Shown here: piece after piece, positions 23,799 to 36,869 of the stretch
Position numbering within the stretch: position 1 is the first letter of the stretch
Layout: every line of letters starts with the position of its first letter
From: Girardinichthys multiradiatus
Lineage: Eukaryota; Chordata; Actinopteri; Cyprinodontiformes; Goodeidae
Length of the DNA stretch: 64,000 bases
NCBI RefSeq assembly: GCF_021462225.1
Contig: NC_061804.1
Coordinates: 38,802,975-38,866,974, forward strand
Reading direction: 5' to 3'
Notes under the pieces: generated by a model
What the model saw: only the letters and a program-made list of their open reading frames with translations
What the model was told of the DNA's origin: nothing
The model's database searches: none
Position numbers and translations under genes: made by a program

Positions 23799-25006
23799 AA
23801 CAGAATTAAGAACTACAACAGAGTTTTTCAAGCCAGAATTGTAGAATGAGATATCTAAGACCTTAAGGGGAATAGTGACCTGACATGAGGGCATTGTGTT
23901 TACAGAACTGTGAGACTTGAGGCTGTGTCACAGATAAAACAAACATGTGTTCTGTAATACAATGGAAAATTGTTAAGCTGAAAGTACGAACTATACTCAG
24001 CTACACATACGCAGATATTTTTAAACAGATATTTGTTCCTCCATTTTGGGAAAAAAAAAAAATCTGTTTACATTCTTCAACCACTGTAATTCCTATGTCA
24101 TACCAACAGGTATTGATTACATTGATATTATTGACATCAGAATTTAAAAGAAGACGATCCTGAGCATGTACGAACCAGTAGCAGGTTAAATATTCTCTCA
24201 GAACAATTGTAGTTAAGTTATTTTCTTTATTAGACACTGTATTCTGTTCATCGGCCACATGTTTCAGGGGGACAGTTACTTTAGTTGCACAACCTCTGTT
24301 TAGACTGACTGGGACCAAGAAAGACAGGAGATAACACAAGAAAAGACTCGGAATTCCATAAGTTTGGGACTATATCAATCAAGAGAGAAGAGAACATACT
24401 GCCGGGTTAGCTTAGCACAAGAGCTAGATGACAACAATAACAATGCGGACAGATGCCTTTTTAAACAGTGGACATAATCAGTGCTTACTAATAGGGAACA
24501 TGAGGATGTAGCATCTTTTCTCATCATGCACAAACTGGAGTACAGGCTTGAGTTAGAAAGGGTTAATGGGAAGCTGTGATGATGCACTTCCTGCGATGGA
24601 ATAGTGGGACGTCTCTGTGAACAGATCGTCAACCATCTCTAAGAGGAAATGAAGTCCTGTTTTAGAAATGCTGAGAGGTTCCTTATAAATGAATCATGAC
24701 TAGTTGGATTTCTCAATTTTCAGGTTAGAATAATGAGCTCGCCTGCCTTCAAACTGATATGGCGTTGAAATATTTTCACCCGGATGACTGTTGACTTTTT
24801 CATAGAGAGAACGTCCTGGAAAGATTTGCTAATGTAGAAATGCTAAATGAATAAATTGTGTGTAGATGGTGAACTGGGTGTAAAGGCAGTTCTCTCATTG
24901 TAGATTTCGGGAGGCAGCCTTAATAAAATATGGTTTTGAAAGCTCGGTGAGACATACGTGTTTCCCGTTTTGAATTAATTACCCCAGTACTTAAAAATGT
25001 CATTGC
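23799..25006. other. Non-coding stretch, nothing recognised
   Basis: No gene, structured RNA or clear repeat can be supported. Confidence 0.45.
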
Positions 25007-25016
25007 TTCTACATCA

Positions 25017-25240
25017 AGGTTCTCTAAGTCCAGTCCTCAAGAGCCACTGTCCTGCAGCCTTTAGATGCATCCCTGCTCCAACGCAACTGAATCAAATGTT
25101 TGAATGACGTCTTCAGCTTGCCATGAAGGTTGGCAAAGGATTGGCAGTGAGCAATTCGTTTGATTCACATGTTTTGGAGCATGGACGTGTCTAAAAGATG
25201 CCGGGCAGCATCTCATGAGGACTGGACTTGGAGAACACTG
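25017..25240. mobile_element. hAT-like MITE with long inverted repeats
   Basis: The left arm, GTTCTCTAAGTCCAGTCCTC onward, is the imperfect reverse complement of the right arm, whose complement reads CAGTGTTCTCCAAGTCCAGT. Pairing extends through GATTCAAACG/GAATCAAATG, so the element is nearly a long palindrome. The flanks TTCTACATCA at 25007-25016 and 25241-25250 are identical; hAT elements duplicate 8 bp, and the extra two bases may be chance. The CAGTG end also fits hAT. It encodes no protein. Confidence 0.85.
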
Positions 25241-25250
25241 TTCTACATCA

Positions 25251-26995
25251 TTGTTTCTAATAATCACCATGATCTGAGTTTTAAAAAAAATTTCAGCTTA
25301 ATGTGATGTCAGCTGAGGCATCCCTTTGTGGAAGCTTGTTTTTGGAAGGGTCAATTTTATCTTAATCAGGTATTGATTTACAACAAAATAAGATAACAAA
25401 TGGAAAAACTGTCCATGACATGTCAGTTTATGGCTCACAGATCATACATAAAACGCGTTGCATTGGTTTTACAGAGTGTGGCCTTACATTACCAGCATTT
25501 TGGAGGTTTTGTTTTTTGTAGTTTTTATTGTTGCTAAAACACTGAGCTTGTATTCTTCAGATCTTCAGTATCCAGTTAGCACAAAATGTCAGAACACCTA
25601 GGGTGTGATGCAAAAAACAAAAACAAATTGTAGCTCTTTTCAATCCAAGAGTCATTTTTACCCCAGAGTGACTCATTCTCTCTTACTCCATCCAACCTGA
25701 ATCAAAGCCTTGTGGTTCTTTTTTACTCTGTTATTATTATAGGAAATTATTGCTATTGTTATTATTATTATAGGAACTGAGGGGAAATGAGGAAATTAGA
25801 AGGGTATAGAAGTTTTCAGTATTATATGACATTGACTGGTTTTTGTCTTATTTTATATGTACGTGTTCCAACAGACTGTTTTTTGTTGTTGTTTTTGAAC
25901 CAAGTGTTTGGCATTAACAGGCTCGGTGTACTTGTAGATTTGCCAAGAAGATATTCAGCGCAGCTCTTTTCTTTTGCCAAGTACTTGGCCATCTGCTTAA
26001 GCCTATAACCATGAGCATCCAGGGACTTCATCAAGCTTGAACTGTGAAGTGAAATGGGTTTCTTCAGTTCCCAAATCATGCTAGGCACTGCTGTGTAGAT
26101 TTACTGCGCTGGCAATTCCAAGCAGGCACACATATATTTTACTATGTAGTGCATAGTCAAATTTATGTGACATGCACTTAGTAACAGCAAGTTTTCTCCA
26201 GGGCTGTTTTTAGGTCATAAAATTTAAAATACAGATCACTTTGACAAATTAGGCTCTTTTGAATCCTTTAAAATCACCTCTAGAAATAACTTTTAACAGG
26301 CAGGAAATCTGTTTGTGTTCATTTGATGGTGTTAAGCATCTGCAAATGAGGGTGCAGACAAATGGTGGAAACACCTGCAGAAGTACTTCTCCAAATAGGT
26401 TTTTTCTTGCCATGACTCCAGAGTTTAGACGGCCTCACTGCCACTTACACAGCGCGGGCTATAAAGCGAGGTGCTGTGCCGAAGAACACACCTCTTGTCA
26501 AAGCGGCAGAGGAGATAGCTTTTCTGTGTGGGCGGGGTTCATTATGCAGCACATAGGATGCCATTATTAGCCCCATTACGCACACTGACAAGCACACATT
26601 AATTCTCTTATATCTGCTTTTTAAAGGCTCCCATAAATAATGAGGGCTGCAGCCAGCCACGTCTTGGAGGAATAGAAAAAAGGTCATTATAGATCAGGCG
26701 TCCATTTGTCAAAATTATTTCATAATTTCAGGTCATGAGAAGGGATTTTGCTTCAGTTAATTGCGGATCAGACCGCTGACATAAATTTCCATTAGCAATC
26801 AATTTCCTACTCTGTGCACATTGTAACCCTGCCTCCATTTTGCTGTGGCTATCAATAATATCTTCAGGGAAAAGTAAAGTAACAGTGAATTATAATGATT
26901 TTAGAAATCAGGTATTTGTTAATTTTGTGGATTTAGGCAAAAGCTGTGGGCAAGAACTCCTATGTATAATTAAGGATTGTGCACCCTACTCAAGT
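25251..26995. other. Non-coding stretch with a conserved-looking block
   Basis: No gene is seen. There are (ATT)n patches at about 25730-25772. From about 26400 to 26880 the sequence is repeat-free and rich in homeodomain/POU-like words such as CAAAATTATTTCATAATTTC, TTCAGTTAATTGC and CCATTAGCAATCAATTTCC. This is my choice for a candidate conserved non-coding element. Confidence 0.45.
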
Positions 26996-27905
26996 CATGC
27001 AGCTTTATAAGTATTCACGCCTTTTGACATTTTCACAATTTTTTGCATTCTAACTAAAGATTTCATTGTGTTTTATTGGAATTTTTATGTAATAGACCAA
27101 CACAAAGTAGTGCATATCTAAGGGAAGAAAGATGATGCATGGTTTTACAAACGTTTTACAAATAAAAATGTAGAAAGTGTAACGTGCATTGTGGTTTTCC
27201 CTGTTTACTCTGGACTAGATCAAATAATATCCAGTGGAACCAACTTCCCTCAGCTGTCAACCAGTTAGTAAATAGACTCCACCTGTGTATTCAATTTCAG
27301 AATTAATCCAGCTGTTCTGTAAAGGCCTCGGAACTGGACATTTTCATTTATATGCAAAACACTGTATGTGCTGGAAAAGCAACACTGCGCTTCATTCCCA
27401 ATCCCAACCATAAAACATGGTGGTGGCAGCATCATCATGCTCTAGGTATGCAGCATGAGATTCTTCAGCAGAGATGCTGGTCAGAGCTGATGGAAAGATG
27501 GATGGAGCTGAATACAGGGCAAACCTTGACACTTGCTCAGAGGTTCTTCTTATAGCAGAACTTCCACAAACAGAAAGCCAGAACTGCCATGCAATGGTTT
27601 AGATCAAAGCATATTCACATTAGAATGACCCAGTCAAAGTCCAGATTTAGATCCAATTAACATCAGTGGCAAGACTTAAGAATTGCTGCTCACAGACCCT
27701 CTGCATCCATTGCTGAGCTTGAGCTGGTAAAAATCTCAATCTGTAGATGTAAAGATGGTAAAGACATAGCCCAAAAGACTTGCAGCTGTTACTGCAGCAA
27801 CAGTGGTTCTAAATACTGTTGACTCAGGGTTAGGGCCAATATACTAACCATATACTGTATTTGTGATTGTTAAGTAAGTATGAATACTTTCGTCAGGCAC
27901 TGTAC
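26996..27905 (+). mobile_element. Decayed Tc1-like transposon
   Basis: The ends are degraded: AAGTATTCACGCCTTTTGAC near 27010, and TATGAATACTTTCGTCAGGC near 27880-27899, whose reverse complement resembles the left end. Tc1 coding remnants in plus order are ACATGGTGGTGGCAGCATCA, GGTTTAGATCAAAGCATATT, CCCAGTCAAAGTCCAGATTT (SQSPDL region) and AAAAGACTTGCAGCTGTTAC. No frame survives. Same family as 13640-14510. Confidence 0.8.
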
Positions 27906-29053
27906 ACTGTTGCCTATTGATCTTTACAACGATGGTCCTTTATTGTAATGTAAAGGTCACAGTGCTGGACTGGTCAAATGTGCTCTGACAGTTAATTAGT
28001 GGTGCTGTGCAGTATAATTACTCCAGCTTTTATCAGTATGACCTCTCTTACAAGTTTCCATGATGGAAGGAGACACCTGAGAGCTTCCACACTTCCTATC
28101 TGGCCTTGTTTTATCGAAAAGGCCCCGCCACAGTGGATAATAGAGGCCCTGTTCTCCCAACAGACGGATAATGGAGGGTGGAGTGGTCCTCTTTGGCAGG
28201 CCGCTGCCTCTTCCCTGAACTAGAGAAACCAATACCAGCCCTATTGGCTGATATATGACACTAATACACAGCCTGACTGGGGCCCCAAACAGAAAAGAGG
28301 GATTGTTTCAACTTTCGACTGGCTGTAGGATCCATGACTCACAGGTACCGCACTGTCTGGCCCTCGAGACCGCTCTAATTGCTTTACATCTGTACAAAGG
28401 TTTCTTGTAATCGGGCCTTCTGCCTCCATTTGTCTTCCTTTCAGTCTCCTAGTGAAGGCCTTAATTGGTCTTAGTGGGGCTTTTCTTCCACTTAGCTCCT
28501 GGGTTTGAGCAAGTGGAAGACGTTACCTCTGGGGCCAATGGGGTTTGCAGGCTGCGAGTGGAAGGAGAGGTTGCGGAGAAGAGGAAGTCAATACTTCTTT
28601 TACCTTTAACACTTTAATTAATGCTCTCCTGACAAGCAGTTTTTCCCAGAGCTTCTGCGATCAACACAAGAATCAGGACTTTGTGAGAAAACCTCACATG
28701 CAGTCTTGAGGGACCAATTGACATTTGCTGAGAGTCCAACTCTTTTTCTCTCAAGTCACTATGGCACATTTTCTAGTGTGTGTCTCTGCTACAGAAAGCT
28801 AAAATTCTGTTTTAGCTGCAAGCTTCTTTTTATTTTTATGCACCTTTTAGACCAGTGCCACAATCTCTGATCTTGCTGAAACGATGTATTTTTATGTTTT
28901 GTTTGATCTGCCTTTTGTTTGGAGCTTTACATTTTCTTGGCGCAAACATGACACGTTAGTATTTTCTCATTGGTGATTTACAGACAGATGTAATTTTCTC
29001 TTTTATCTCTATATTACAGTGCTTTCCAATAATCTGACTATGTAGTGTGTATA
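27906..29053. other. Non-coding stretch with conserved-looking block 28.03-28.64 kb
   Basis: No gene is seen. The part at 28030-28640 is repeat-free, less AT-rich than its surroundings, and overlapping frames on both strands are open there without any domain. It is a candidate conserved non-coding element. Confidence 0.4.
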
Positions 29054-29800
29054 CAGTGCTGTTCAGAAGTTTACATATACTCATCCTGTTTTTCAGCTTT
29101 TAATGTTGCATTTATTGAAAGTTATTTTTTGGGGTACAACTTTGGTATTTTTAAAACACAAAAATTGGATGCATACGGACTTAAAAACATATGCATATAC
29201 CCCCAAACGTTGTAGAGAAACCAGACACATTTTTTGTCCAATAAGAAATCATATCTCCAGCAGGGTTATTGTCCACTCTTCTTAGCAGAAATGGCAGAAC
29301 TTATTTGTTGGTTTTTTCCTGCCATGGACTTGGGCTTAAAATATTTAAAAAGGTATTGAATTCTAGGCCATTTTGGAAGATTAATAGTAGTCTGCTTTAT
29401 CTATTCAAAAACCAGTACCTAGGTGTTTTTGGAATCATTATCCTGTTGGGACACTGTATTGTGTCCAAGTTTCAGCTATCTACAGGTAGCTGTTGATTCG
29501 TGGCAAAGTGAAGAACTTTGGAGGATGTCCATCTACTCTGTGTAATGCAATAGTATCAGTGGAAGCAAAACAAGCCCAGAACATAATGCTTCTTCCACCA
29601 AACTTGACACACATTGGCTCCTACAAACATATTTCTTTCAGTTTTGTCATTGATGTACATTGGTACATCTTCATCTCTAAAGCTATCCTTGGACTGTTCC
29701 CGCCTATCTTATACTGCTACATGTCATTTAGACAGTCTAGCCACTGACTTCGCTCTCAGGGCTTAATTTCCTTCAGTGTTACATTAGTATGATCAGAATA
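29054..29800 (-). mobile_element. Degraded Tc1/mariner-type element
   Basis: The left end follows a TA with CAGTGCTGTTCAGAAGTTTA, a typical Tc1-type terminus. The minus strand near 29435-29460 reads CCCAACAGGATAATGATTCC, giving the QQDND motif around the second catalytic Asp, and further upstream AAGCATTATGTTCTGGG. Stops and indels are frequent. The right terminus is not visible before the SINE at 29944. Confidence 0.55.
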
Positions 29801-29943
29801 TGGGGATGAAAAACATTTTCATACTCTTGGAACACTACAACCCAATCTAAAACTTTCCACGGTGACTCCTCTGGGACCGTTTAAATTTATGTGAAGAAAA
29901 ATAGAGAAATCTTCCTATGAAACCTGTTCCTGTTTTTAGGTCA

Positions 29944-30289
29944 TACTGTGGCGCAGTTGGTAGCACTGTTGCCTCGCAGCAAGGTTTGATTCCCGACCGG
30001 GGGTCTTTCTGCATGGAGTTTGGATGCACTCCACGTGCATGCGTGGGTTCTCACCGGGTACTCCGGCTTCCTCCCACAGTCCAAAGATATGCCTGTTAGG
30101 TTAATTGGTCGCTCTAAATTGCCCTTAGGTGTATGAATGAGTGTGTGCATGGTTGTTTGTGTGTTGCCCTGCGATGGACTGGTGAGCTGTCCAGGGTGTA
30201 CCCTGCCTCTCGCCCATAGACTGCTGGAGATAGGCACCAGCTCCCCCGCGACCCACTATGGAATAAGCGGTACAAAATGACTGACTGAT
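29944..30289 (+). mobile_element. Complete-looking tRNA-derived SINE
   Basis: It has an internal RNA polymerase III promoter: A box TGGCGCAGTTGG (29949-29960) and B box GGTTTGATTCC (29983-29993). A central region follows with TGCGTGGGTTCTCACCGGGT, CTCCGGCTTCCTCCCACAGT and CAAAGATATGCCTGTTAGGT, the conserved core I associate with V-SINE-like families. The 3' part (CCTGCGATGGACTGGTGAGC, CCACTATGGAATAAGCGGTA) resembles an L2-type LINE tail and ends with (ACTG)n. I do not see a clean target duplication. Fragments of the same 3' part lie at 12395, 32697, 46807 and 50290. Confidence 0.85.
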
Positions 30290-32696
30290 TTGAATGTTTT
30301 AAGTATTTGTTTTGTTGCTTATTTCTTGCAAATAAGATCTTGATTCTCAATGAAACAACCTATATAAATAAAGGTTAAATGAAAATATTGAGCAAATTGA
30401 TGTTGCAATGGCGACATGCATAAACTAAATTAGAAGAAACTCTGTAAGTCATAAAACTCTGTCAGTCTCTTGTTTTCATTCAACCACTCAACAGTGTTCA
30501 GTTTTAAAAGGGAGTAGCTGTTATCAAAGCCCGATTCACAGAAAGCAATGTGACCTATCTCACTTTGTCTGACTAGACCCTGATCACATTTGTCTTTATG
30601 CTGAGATAACATCTCATGTATCCCCTTAAACCATATTTCACATCTTTAATCTAAGACAGCCTGACATGTTCTTGGCTTTGTACCTGCAGCCTTCTCTTCT
30701 CTTTAGAGTAGAGTAGGACTTGTGTGCTCTAAGCTCTCTCCTGTTCGGTTCTGCTCGGCTGTCTCCTGTGTTTCCTGCAGACTGACTGATAGGGAGCTCT
30801 GCTGCCAGGGCTTAAATAGCAGCTGTAAGCGTCCAGCTGCTCCCCGCCACGCTCCACTTCTCCCCAGATGGCTCAGAGACATTCCAGCAGCCCTCCGGAG
30901 GAGCGCTCATGAGGAAAGTGTTATGGAGTGGCTCTGTGAACCACCAGGGAGCATCTCTCGATCCACCACAGCCACCCTCCTCCTCCTTCAACCCTGCGGG
31001 TTGAACGCCCAAATCAGAGACAGGATTCTTCTGCCTCCTTTGCCAGTTTAGGAATGGGAGGGAGCACAGATGGTGGTATCCTCAGAGAAGCCCAGCATGC
31101 AGTTGGGCCTGGGATTGGATGGAGGGACTTGGAGAGAGCACACATTATCCCTGGCCCGTGATGGCATTGATATCCCTCAGCAGATGATCAGGAAAAGTTG
31201 AACAATTGTGCCTAACTGCTGGGGTAGAACGTGCCTCTTTACTCAGAGGGGCATCTTTGATAAGTGGCTTTTTTGTCAGATCATTGTTAAGCCAACAGGG
31301 GACATGCTGGGTTAAATGAGCTTGTTGAAACTCATTCTAATTTTCCTTGAACACTTGCTGTTAATATATGATGCTGCATGCAGTCCTCCTTGGTGCGGTC
31401 TCTGACCTTGGCTGCATGTCTCAGTGATAAATGGTCTATCAATTTCATCAGAGCACTGAGGCAAACTTTAACCATGACTATCTCCACAGGAACAATAGCA
31501 TGCCCAAAAAATCCTGCATTGGTGGTGTTCTAAAATAAATTATACTAAGCATAATGTTTTTATGAACCCTCCAGATTTCTTGATAAACCACAAGCGGAAA
31601 TATGCATATCTGTAAATGTTAAAGAATGTGTTTTGTTATGCATTTTACTAACTAACTAACTAACTAACTAATTAACTAACTAAGCAATTCACATTTAGTA
31701 TTTTTTGGGAAATACTAAAAAAAAAGCATGTTGTGAAAGAAAACAAATCCTATTATCGTATAAGGTGGTTAGAATAATTGAAGATTAGATATGCACTGAT
31801 GACAGTTTTGTGGACAATGTCAGACCTCCAGTTATTGTTAAACTTTTACCTGCTGATATTGAATGTTTCTTTAATAACTAAAATATTCAAAGTGAGAAGA
31901 ACAACATTCCGTGTTAACAGGGTTTTAGACAAAATGATTTTTCAGTTTACATTTTAAACTGTCTATATCATGTGTTTGTGCTTAGAACAGTTAGTGTTGC
32001 TAGTATTACAAAAAAGAAAAAACAGTCTGTATGTGTATATTGTTGAGAAAATAGATTCTTAACCTAGTTTTATTTTTTCCATAAAGCTGTAAACATTTCA
32101 AGTCCAGCATCCCAAATATAAAGCAGAGCAATATTGCTGTACTCAATTCAGCCATCCTGTTATCTTCTGTGTTGCTCTCTCTCACTCCCTTGCCAGATAT
32201 GTCTTGAAAATACATTTATAATTTCTTACATCTCTTTGCTACCTTAAATACTTTACTGATACTAAAACACTAACTTTGAGTCTTCTTCACTTAGTAGCAT
32301 CATGTACACTAAAGAGTGTTGTTGTCAGAGAAACCTTATATAGCTAATATGCCTGTGCAAATTCTCAGTCATCGTAGTCATGACAACTACAACGGGCTTA
32401 AATCAAAGGTAACCAGACTTTCACTCAGTTTTTATGAAAAAGGTTTCGACACCTATCCAGGGGTGTTTATCAATTTTGGCTCAACTACGAGCCTCCAGAA
32501 TTGACAAAGACGCGTACAGAGGAATAATACTTTACTACATATCATGATTTTTTTGAGGGGGCAGGCAATCCTATTGCCAGAGGGGGAGTGACCTCCTTGG
32601 ATAATGGTAGGGGAAATGCTGGTGTATGCTACTTTGTGAAATTCACAGTGAGGTGATGCAGAGCATTATTTTACTATGGCATCATCTGTTTTGACC
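30290..32696. other. Non-coding stretch with GC-richer block 30.66-31.13 kb
   Basis: No gene is supported. The block at 30660-31130 is locally GC-rich with a CCTGCAG acceptor-like site and a 109-codon frame (30722-31051), but the predicted protein has no domain and the reverse strand is also open. A tetranucleotide (ACTA)n repeat runs about 31647-31684. Confidence 0.45.
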
Positions 32697-32790
32697 TGTC
32701 CATTGTGTACTCCGCCACGCGCCAATTACTGTTGGAGATAGGCACCAGCCTCTCGCAACCCTGTAGGGATTAAGCAGTTCTACAAAATGT
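32697..32790 (+). mobile_element. SINE/L2-type 3' fragment, diverged
   Basis: CTGTCCATTGTGTACTCCGC, then GGAGATAGGCACCAGCCTCT, CGCAACCC and TTAAGCAGTTCTACAAAATG match the 3' part of the SINE at 29944-30289 with many substitutions. Confidence 0.7.
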
Positions 32791-35700
32791 ATAAGTGGAT
32801 CATGTCTTTTTATACCAATACAACAAAAGGCATACATGGAAAAGTGTGACAGGGGTATTAGTAAGGTTCTATATCATCACCACCATACAGCAGTTAAAAA
32901 TACCACGGTGCAATTGAGAAAAAGTAGGATCTTTGAGTGACCAACTAATTGGTTACTGGTCATGTCTAATTTTGTCAATTCCAATCATTTAAAACTGATA
33001 AACTCAGATTTTCCACTTACAAAACAGCAAGCAGATGACATGTATCAAAATAGCTTTAACCACTTTTGTCACCAGAAGTTTTGGTTTCTTCTGTGCTGTT
33101 CTTTTTTTCAACTCAGCTGTTTGTGTCTCTAAACTTTGACTGACAGTGACCAGAGAGAAGAGAAGAGTCCTCAGGGATGGATGTAAGACTGTTGTTGCTC
33201 ACAGTGATGGGGAGGGAGGTTGATCTGTAGTCTGCTGACCTCACTGTTATCCTTGTCATGACAGGAAACATACATCATTGCAGGGCCTCTAATTCAAAAC
33301 ACATTCTGCCTCAGCTTGATCAAAACCAGACTGTCTGGACAACAAAATGGCCTGTTATATCATATTTGACCATATAATCGGAGAGCAATTACAGCTGACA
33401 AAATACTCCTGTGATTTTGATTTTCTCTTCTGGTCCTTCCATGTGGGAAACTAATAGAAAGGGTTGCCAAAAACTATGTTGGAACTCATGCACTGAGTTG
33501 GCTTGGAAGCTGCGGAGTGGAGGTGAGGACAGCTCGGTTTTTATTGGATCACAGCTGCTTCTTCAGAGAGACTGCTCACAAGATAACAGTGTAAGTGTAA
33601 TCAGTGGCCTAGAAATACGTTGCTGCACCACATGACGAAGAGGTCGGTCCTCCAAAAAAATCTGTGCAGTCTTCTCTTTGGATGTTTAGGGAGCCTCTCA
33701 TCTTCCCGGAGGTTATAGTTTGTGAAAATTTGGCTCATAAAATGAAAGTTTGTCATCCTCAGTAATGGTTTAGCAAACTTGATGCTTTCTTTACTGTAGT
33801 ACACATAGAAAATACATTTCATGTTAATTTGCTTGTGCCTGACTGTTTGGCAAGCATTTTTAACCACAAGCTGAGCTCAGGGTGTAATAGTTTTCTTAAT
33901 ATAAAATCACCACAATATTTTTCGTCAAAGTGAATTCTGTGTCACAAAGCACCTTGTAGTTTCTGTCAGCATAACTTCATCTGGTGAAATATGTCTAAGC
34001 TATGCTTATGGATCCCAGATATGAAAGTGTATGCTTTTGTTTGATTTCTTGTACCTATGTTTGAGACTCTTATTTTGAAGTTAGAACAAAAATAGCTCTT
34101 GAGTTGCTGATAGGATCAACCAATAAGGACTGCTCATTAGACTGGCTAATAGCAAAGTTACATAAGCTTTGAAGAAGCCTTCAACATTTTTCAATAGTTT
34201 GTGTTGAAGCTTTTGGCCACTCAGTAGAAAAACGAAATAGTGACAGCATATAACCCTTTAATTAACACTGTGGGAATACAGTGACTGGTTATTAGCCACT
34301 AACTTATGAAGTTAGCATCTGCTTCAAAGCTTCCTGACTAAACTAAAGGACAATTTCAATAGGTTTTTTATGAATCTGGAACGCATTTGATTCTCTGGTT
34401 TAAAATCTAACACATTTAAACTTTATTTTGATTTATTTTTGCTCAGTGTGAATGAGTAAATCTATGGTTGCATCAAATCTGGAATTAATTATTCGATTTG
34501 GCAACAGGTTCTTGAAAGTGCATTTTATGATTTGTAAAATCTACCTATTTATAAAGACCAAACCATAAACACAGGGTTATTTGTTCTTCCACAATATTCG
34601 TAAAGCTATTTCCTATATATGTGCTCATGTATGTTGGCATATTGCAACATTTATGGGATAAAGCATGCATACATGCAGCAGATATTTGTGGAACATCATG
34701 TTCTGTCATGTTTCTTTAGTATGTCTGGCATATTTGATGTGCCATCACAATTTGAATAGTGCATGTGTTTTGGGATGAACGGTGTGGAATTCACAGTGTT
34801 CAGCGGTGTCAGGACAGGTACATAATTGTCATGCTGGGATGTCACCATCTTGGATTTGTTTTCCAATATTTAAGGATCAACTGGCCATCTGTGAATGAAA
34901 TTTCAGTACTGCATGAGTGCCCCAAGTAATCAGATAATCATTAGCTAAACGATCTAAAAGTAGGTCGTACTATCAGTTTCACTTTCAACCATTCTGCATC
35001 CCGAGGTGAGAGAATCTTCAACAGTGCAGAACAGACAGAGTATTTGCAGAGTTGCTTGATATTAGGTAATGTTTTTTATTGAGTTATTGCTGTAATATTT
35101 AAATAGCAGTTGTTTAACTGCACATATGTGGTAAAAATGTCATACAAGGGTTTTCTGTGTTTATGCCGTGGAAATTTTTCAGACATGTCCAAAAGGATCT
35201 GAGGCAGCCTGGCCTTGTGGTGATCAAATGTATAGGAAGCAGAATTAAATGCTTAGTAAGGTTGTTTACCTAAAGCAGTATATCTTTCTACATTGAAATG
35301 CAAGGCAGAAACTCAATAGTGTGATTGGGGTAAGGGGTAAAATCTTATCTTGATCTTATCTGGTAAGCTACATGTTTAATTACACTCCTAATATTTCTAT
35401 TATGATGCATTGAAATAAAATACAGCTTACATAAATACCGTTCTGGCTGTTTTTCAAAACCAATAAAAGCTCACATCTCATTTTAATCTTTTCAGTGAGA
35501 ACTGCTACATCTCAGTTCAGAAGTTTGGTCAGCTCTGAGAGATCCTTCACTTAAGGCTGAGGTTATCCACTATTCTGGCTGTCATCCTGTGATAATTTGC
35601 TATACTACTCCTGCTGACATTTTACTACTGGAGAGCAAAAGAAAAAAACATTGCATTATTTTTAAAGAGTACAATTTAGGAGCCTGTTATACTGTCAACA

Positions 35701-36869
35701 AAAATGTTCAGTGTTATTTCTTTTGCAATTTTCACAACAAAAGCTGGTATATGTGGAATGTATTGTAAGCTGCACACTGTCCTCCAAACAGTTTTGATTA
35801 CAGACTTGAAGGCCTTTGTAAGAAGAAAACAAAATTGACCATGTGAGGCTGTTCTGGTTAGAACCTTTGTAGTACTGATATTTGGGGCTGATAGATGTTA
35901 AATATCAGGTCTCTGGCTTTCAGCTTGCTATCATCCTGTACTACTTAACATGCTAATTAATCCTAACCAAAAGACCATGTCAGTCACCCTATGCCCCACC
36001 AGGGATGCTCCCACTGGGCTCATCCGGCTTTAATTGAGTACATTTTTCAGGAGCCCGCTGTCTGTGGAATTACATTAGATCCGTCTGCTTTAGCCGGCCT
36101 GCCACCTGCATGGGCAAAGAGAACGAGGCAGTGGGGGGAACTGGATGAGGAGAGAAAAGCTGGAAAATGTATAAATAAACCAAACAAACAAGCCAAAAAA
36201 AAAAACAGACTGAGTGTTTATTAACACCCCTGGGATGAAAAAGGAGGTGAGTGCAGGAAATCATTAGCGTAGGAGAGTCAAACTAGGCTCGTTTGATCTC
36301 GCTGATGGAGGAGCAAATGTAATTTAGCGTGCTGTGAGTAATTTGTTTTAGCAGTTAGCATGGGCTCCTTTTAATTTCATTTTGCCTTGCATCAGTCTTC
36401 AGATTAAATATTTTTATTTTGTACAAAGCGAATCTTTGTGAGCCTGGCGGCTCAAAGACCAGCCCTCGACAACAGCTAATGTTTATTCATCTCTGCTTGT
36501 TTGCATGTGTGGCAGACAGAATCTTGACAAGTGTGCCATGTCGGCTTTTTATTTGACTACTTTCTGTATAATGAGGCGACTTAGATGTACGCGTTGACAG
36601 CTAGCAAATCATAGCAGGAGGATAACAAAGTGTTTTTGTCACTGCAGCTCTAATTATTTGGGAGACGGTGCTGAAGAGGCTGCATCTGTTTTAGCATCTC
36701 ACCTCATGTCCTTGTTCTACTCAAACTTGTCAACTATGCAATCCATCCAAGACCCAATTTCCACACCCAGGTAACCAAACACTTCCCAAACAAAAACTTC
36801 CAATGCCAACTAAAAAAATCATGCAAAACCTTAGTTTCCTTTCAGTGTAAATATCCCCATCTGTAACTG
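32791..36869. other. Long non-coding stretch with conserved-looking block 36.25-36.7 kb
   Basis: No gene or clear transposon is seen. The last part (36250-36700) is repeat-free, with words such as GTAATTTAGCGTGCTGTGAG, TTTTAGCAGTTAGCATGGGC and CAGCTCTAATTATTTGGG. It reads like a developmental enhancer or conserved non-coding element. Confidence 0.4.

Noticed and set aside
29944..30000. tRNA gene
   Set aside because: A and B boxes are present, but the sequence continues into a SINE body and does not fold as a complete cloverleaf; the same holds for the heads of the SINEs at 4216, 23784 and 61762.
30722..31051. 109-codon open frame in a GC-richer block
   Set aside because: The predicted protein is low in recognisable features and the reverse strand is open too; kept only as a compositional finding.
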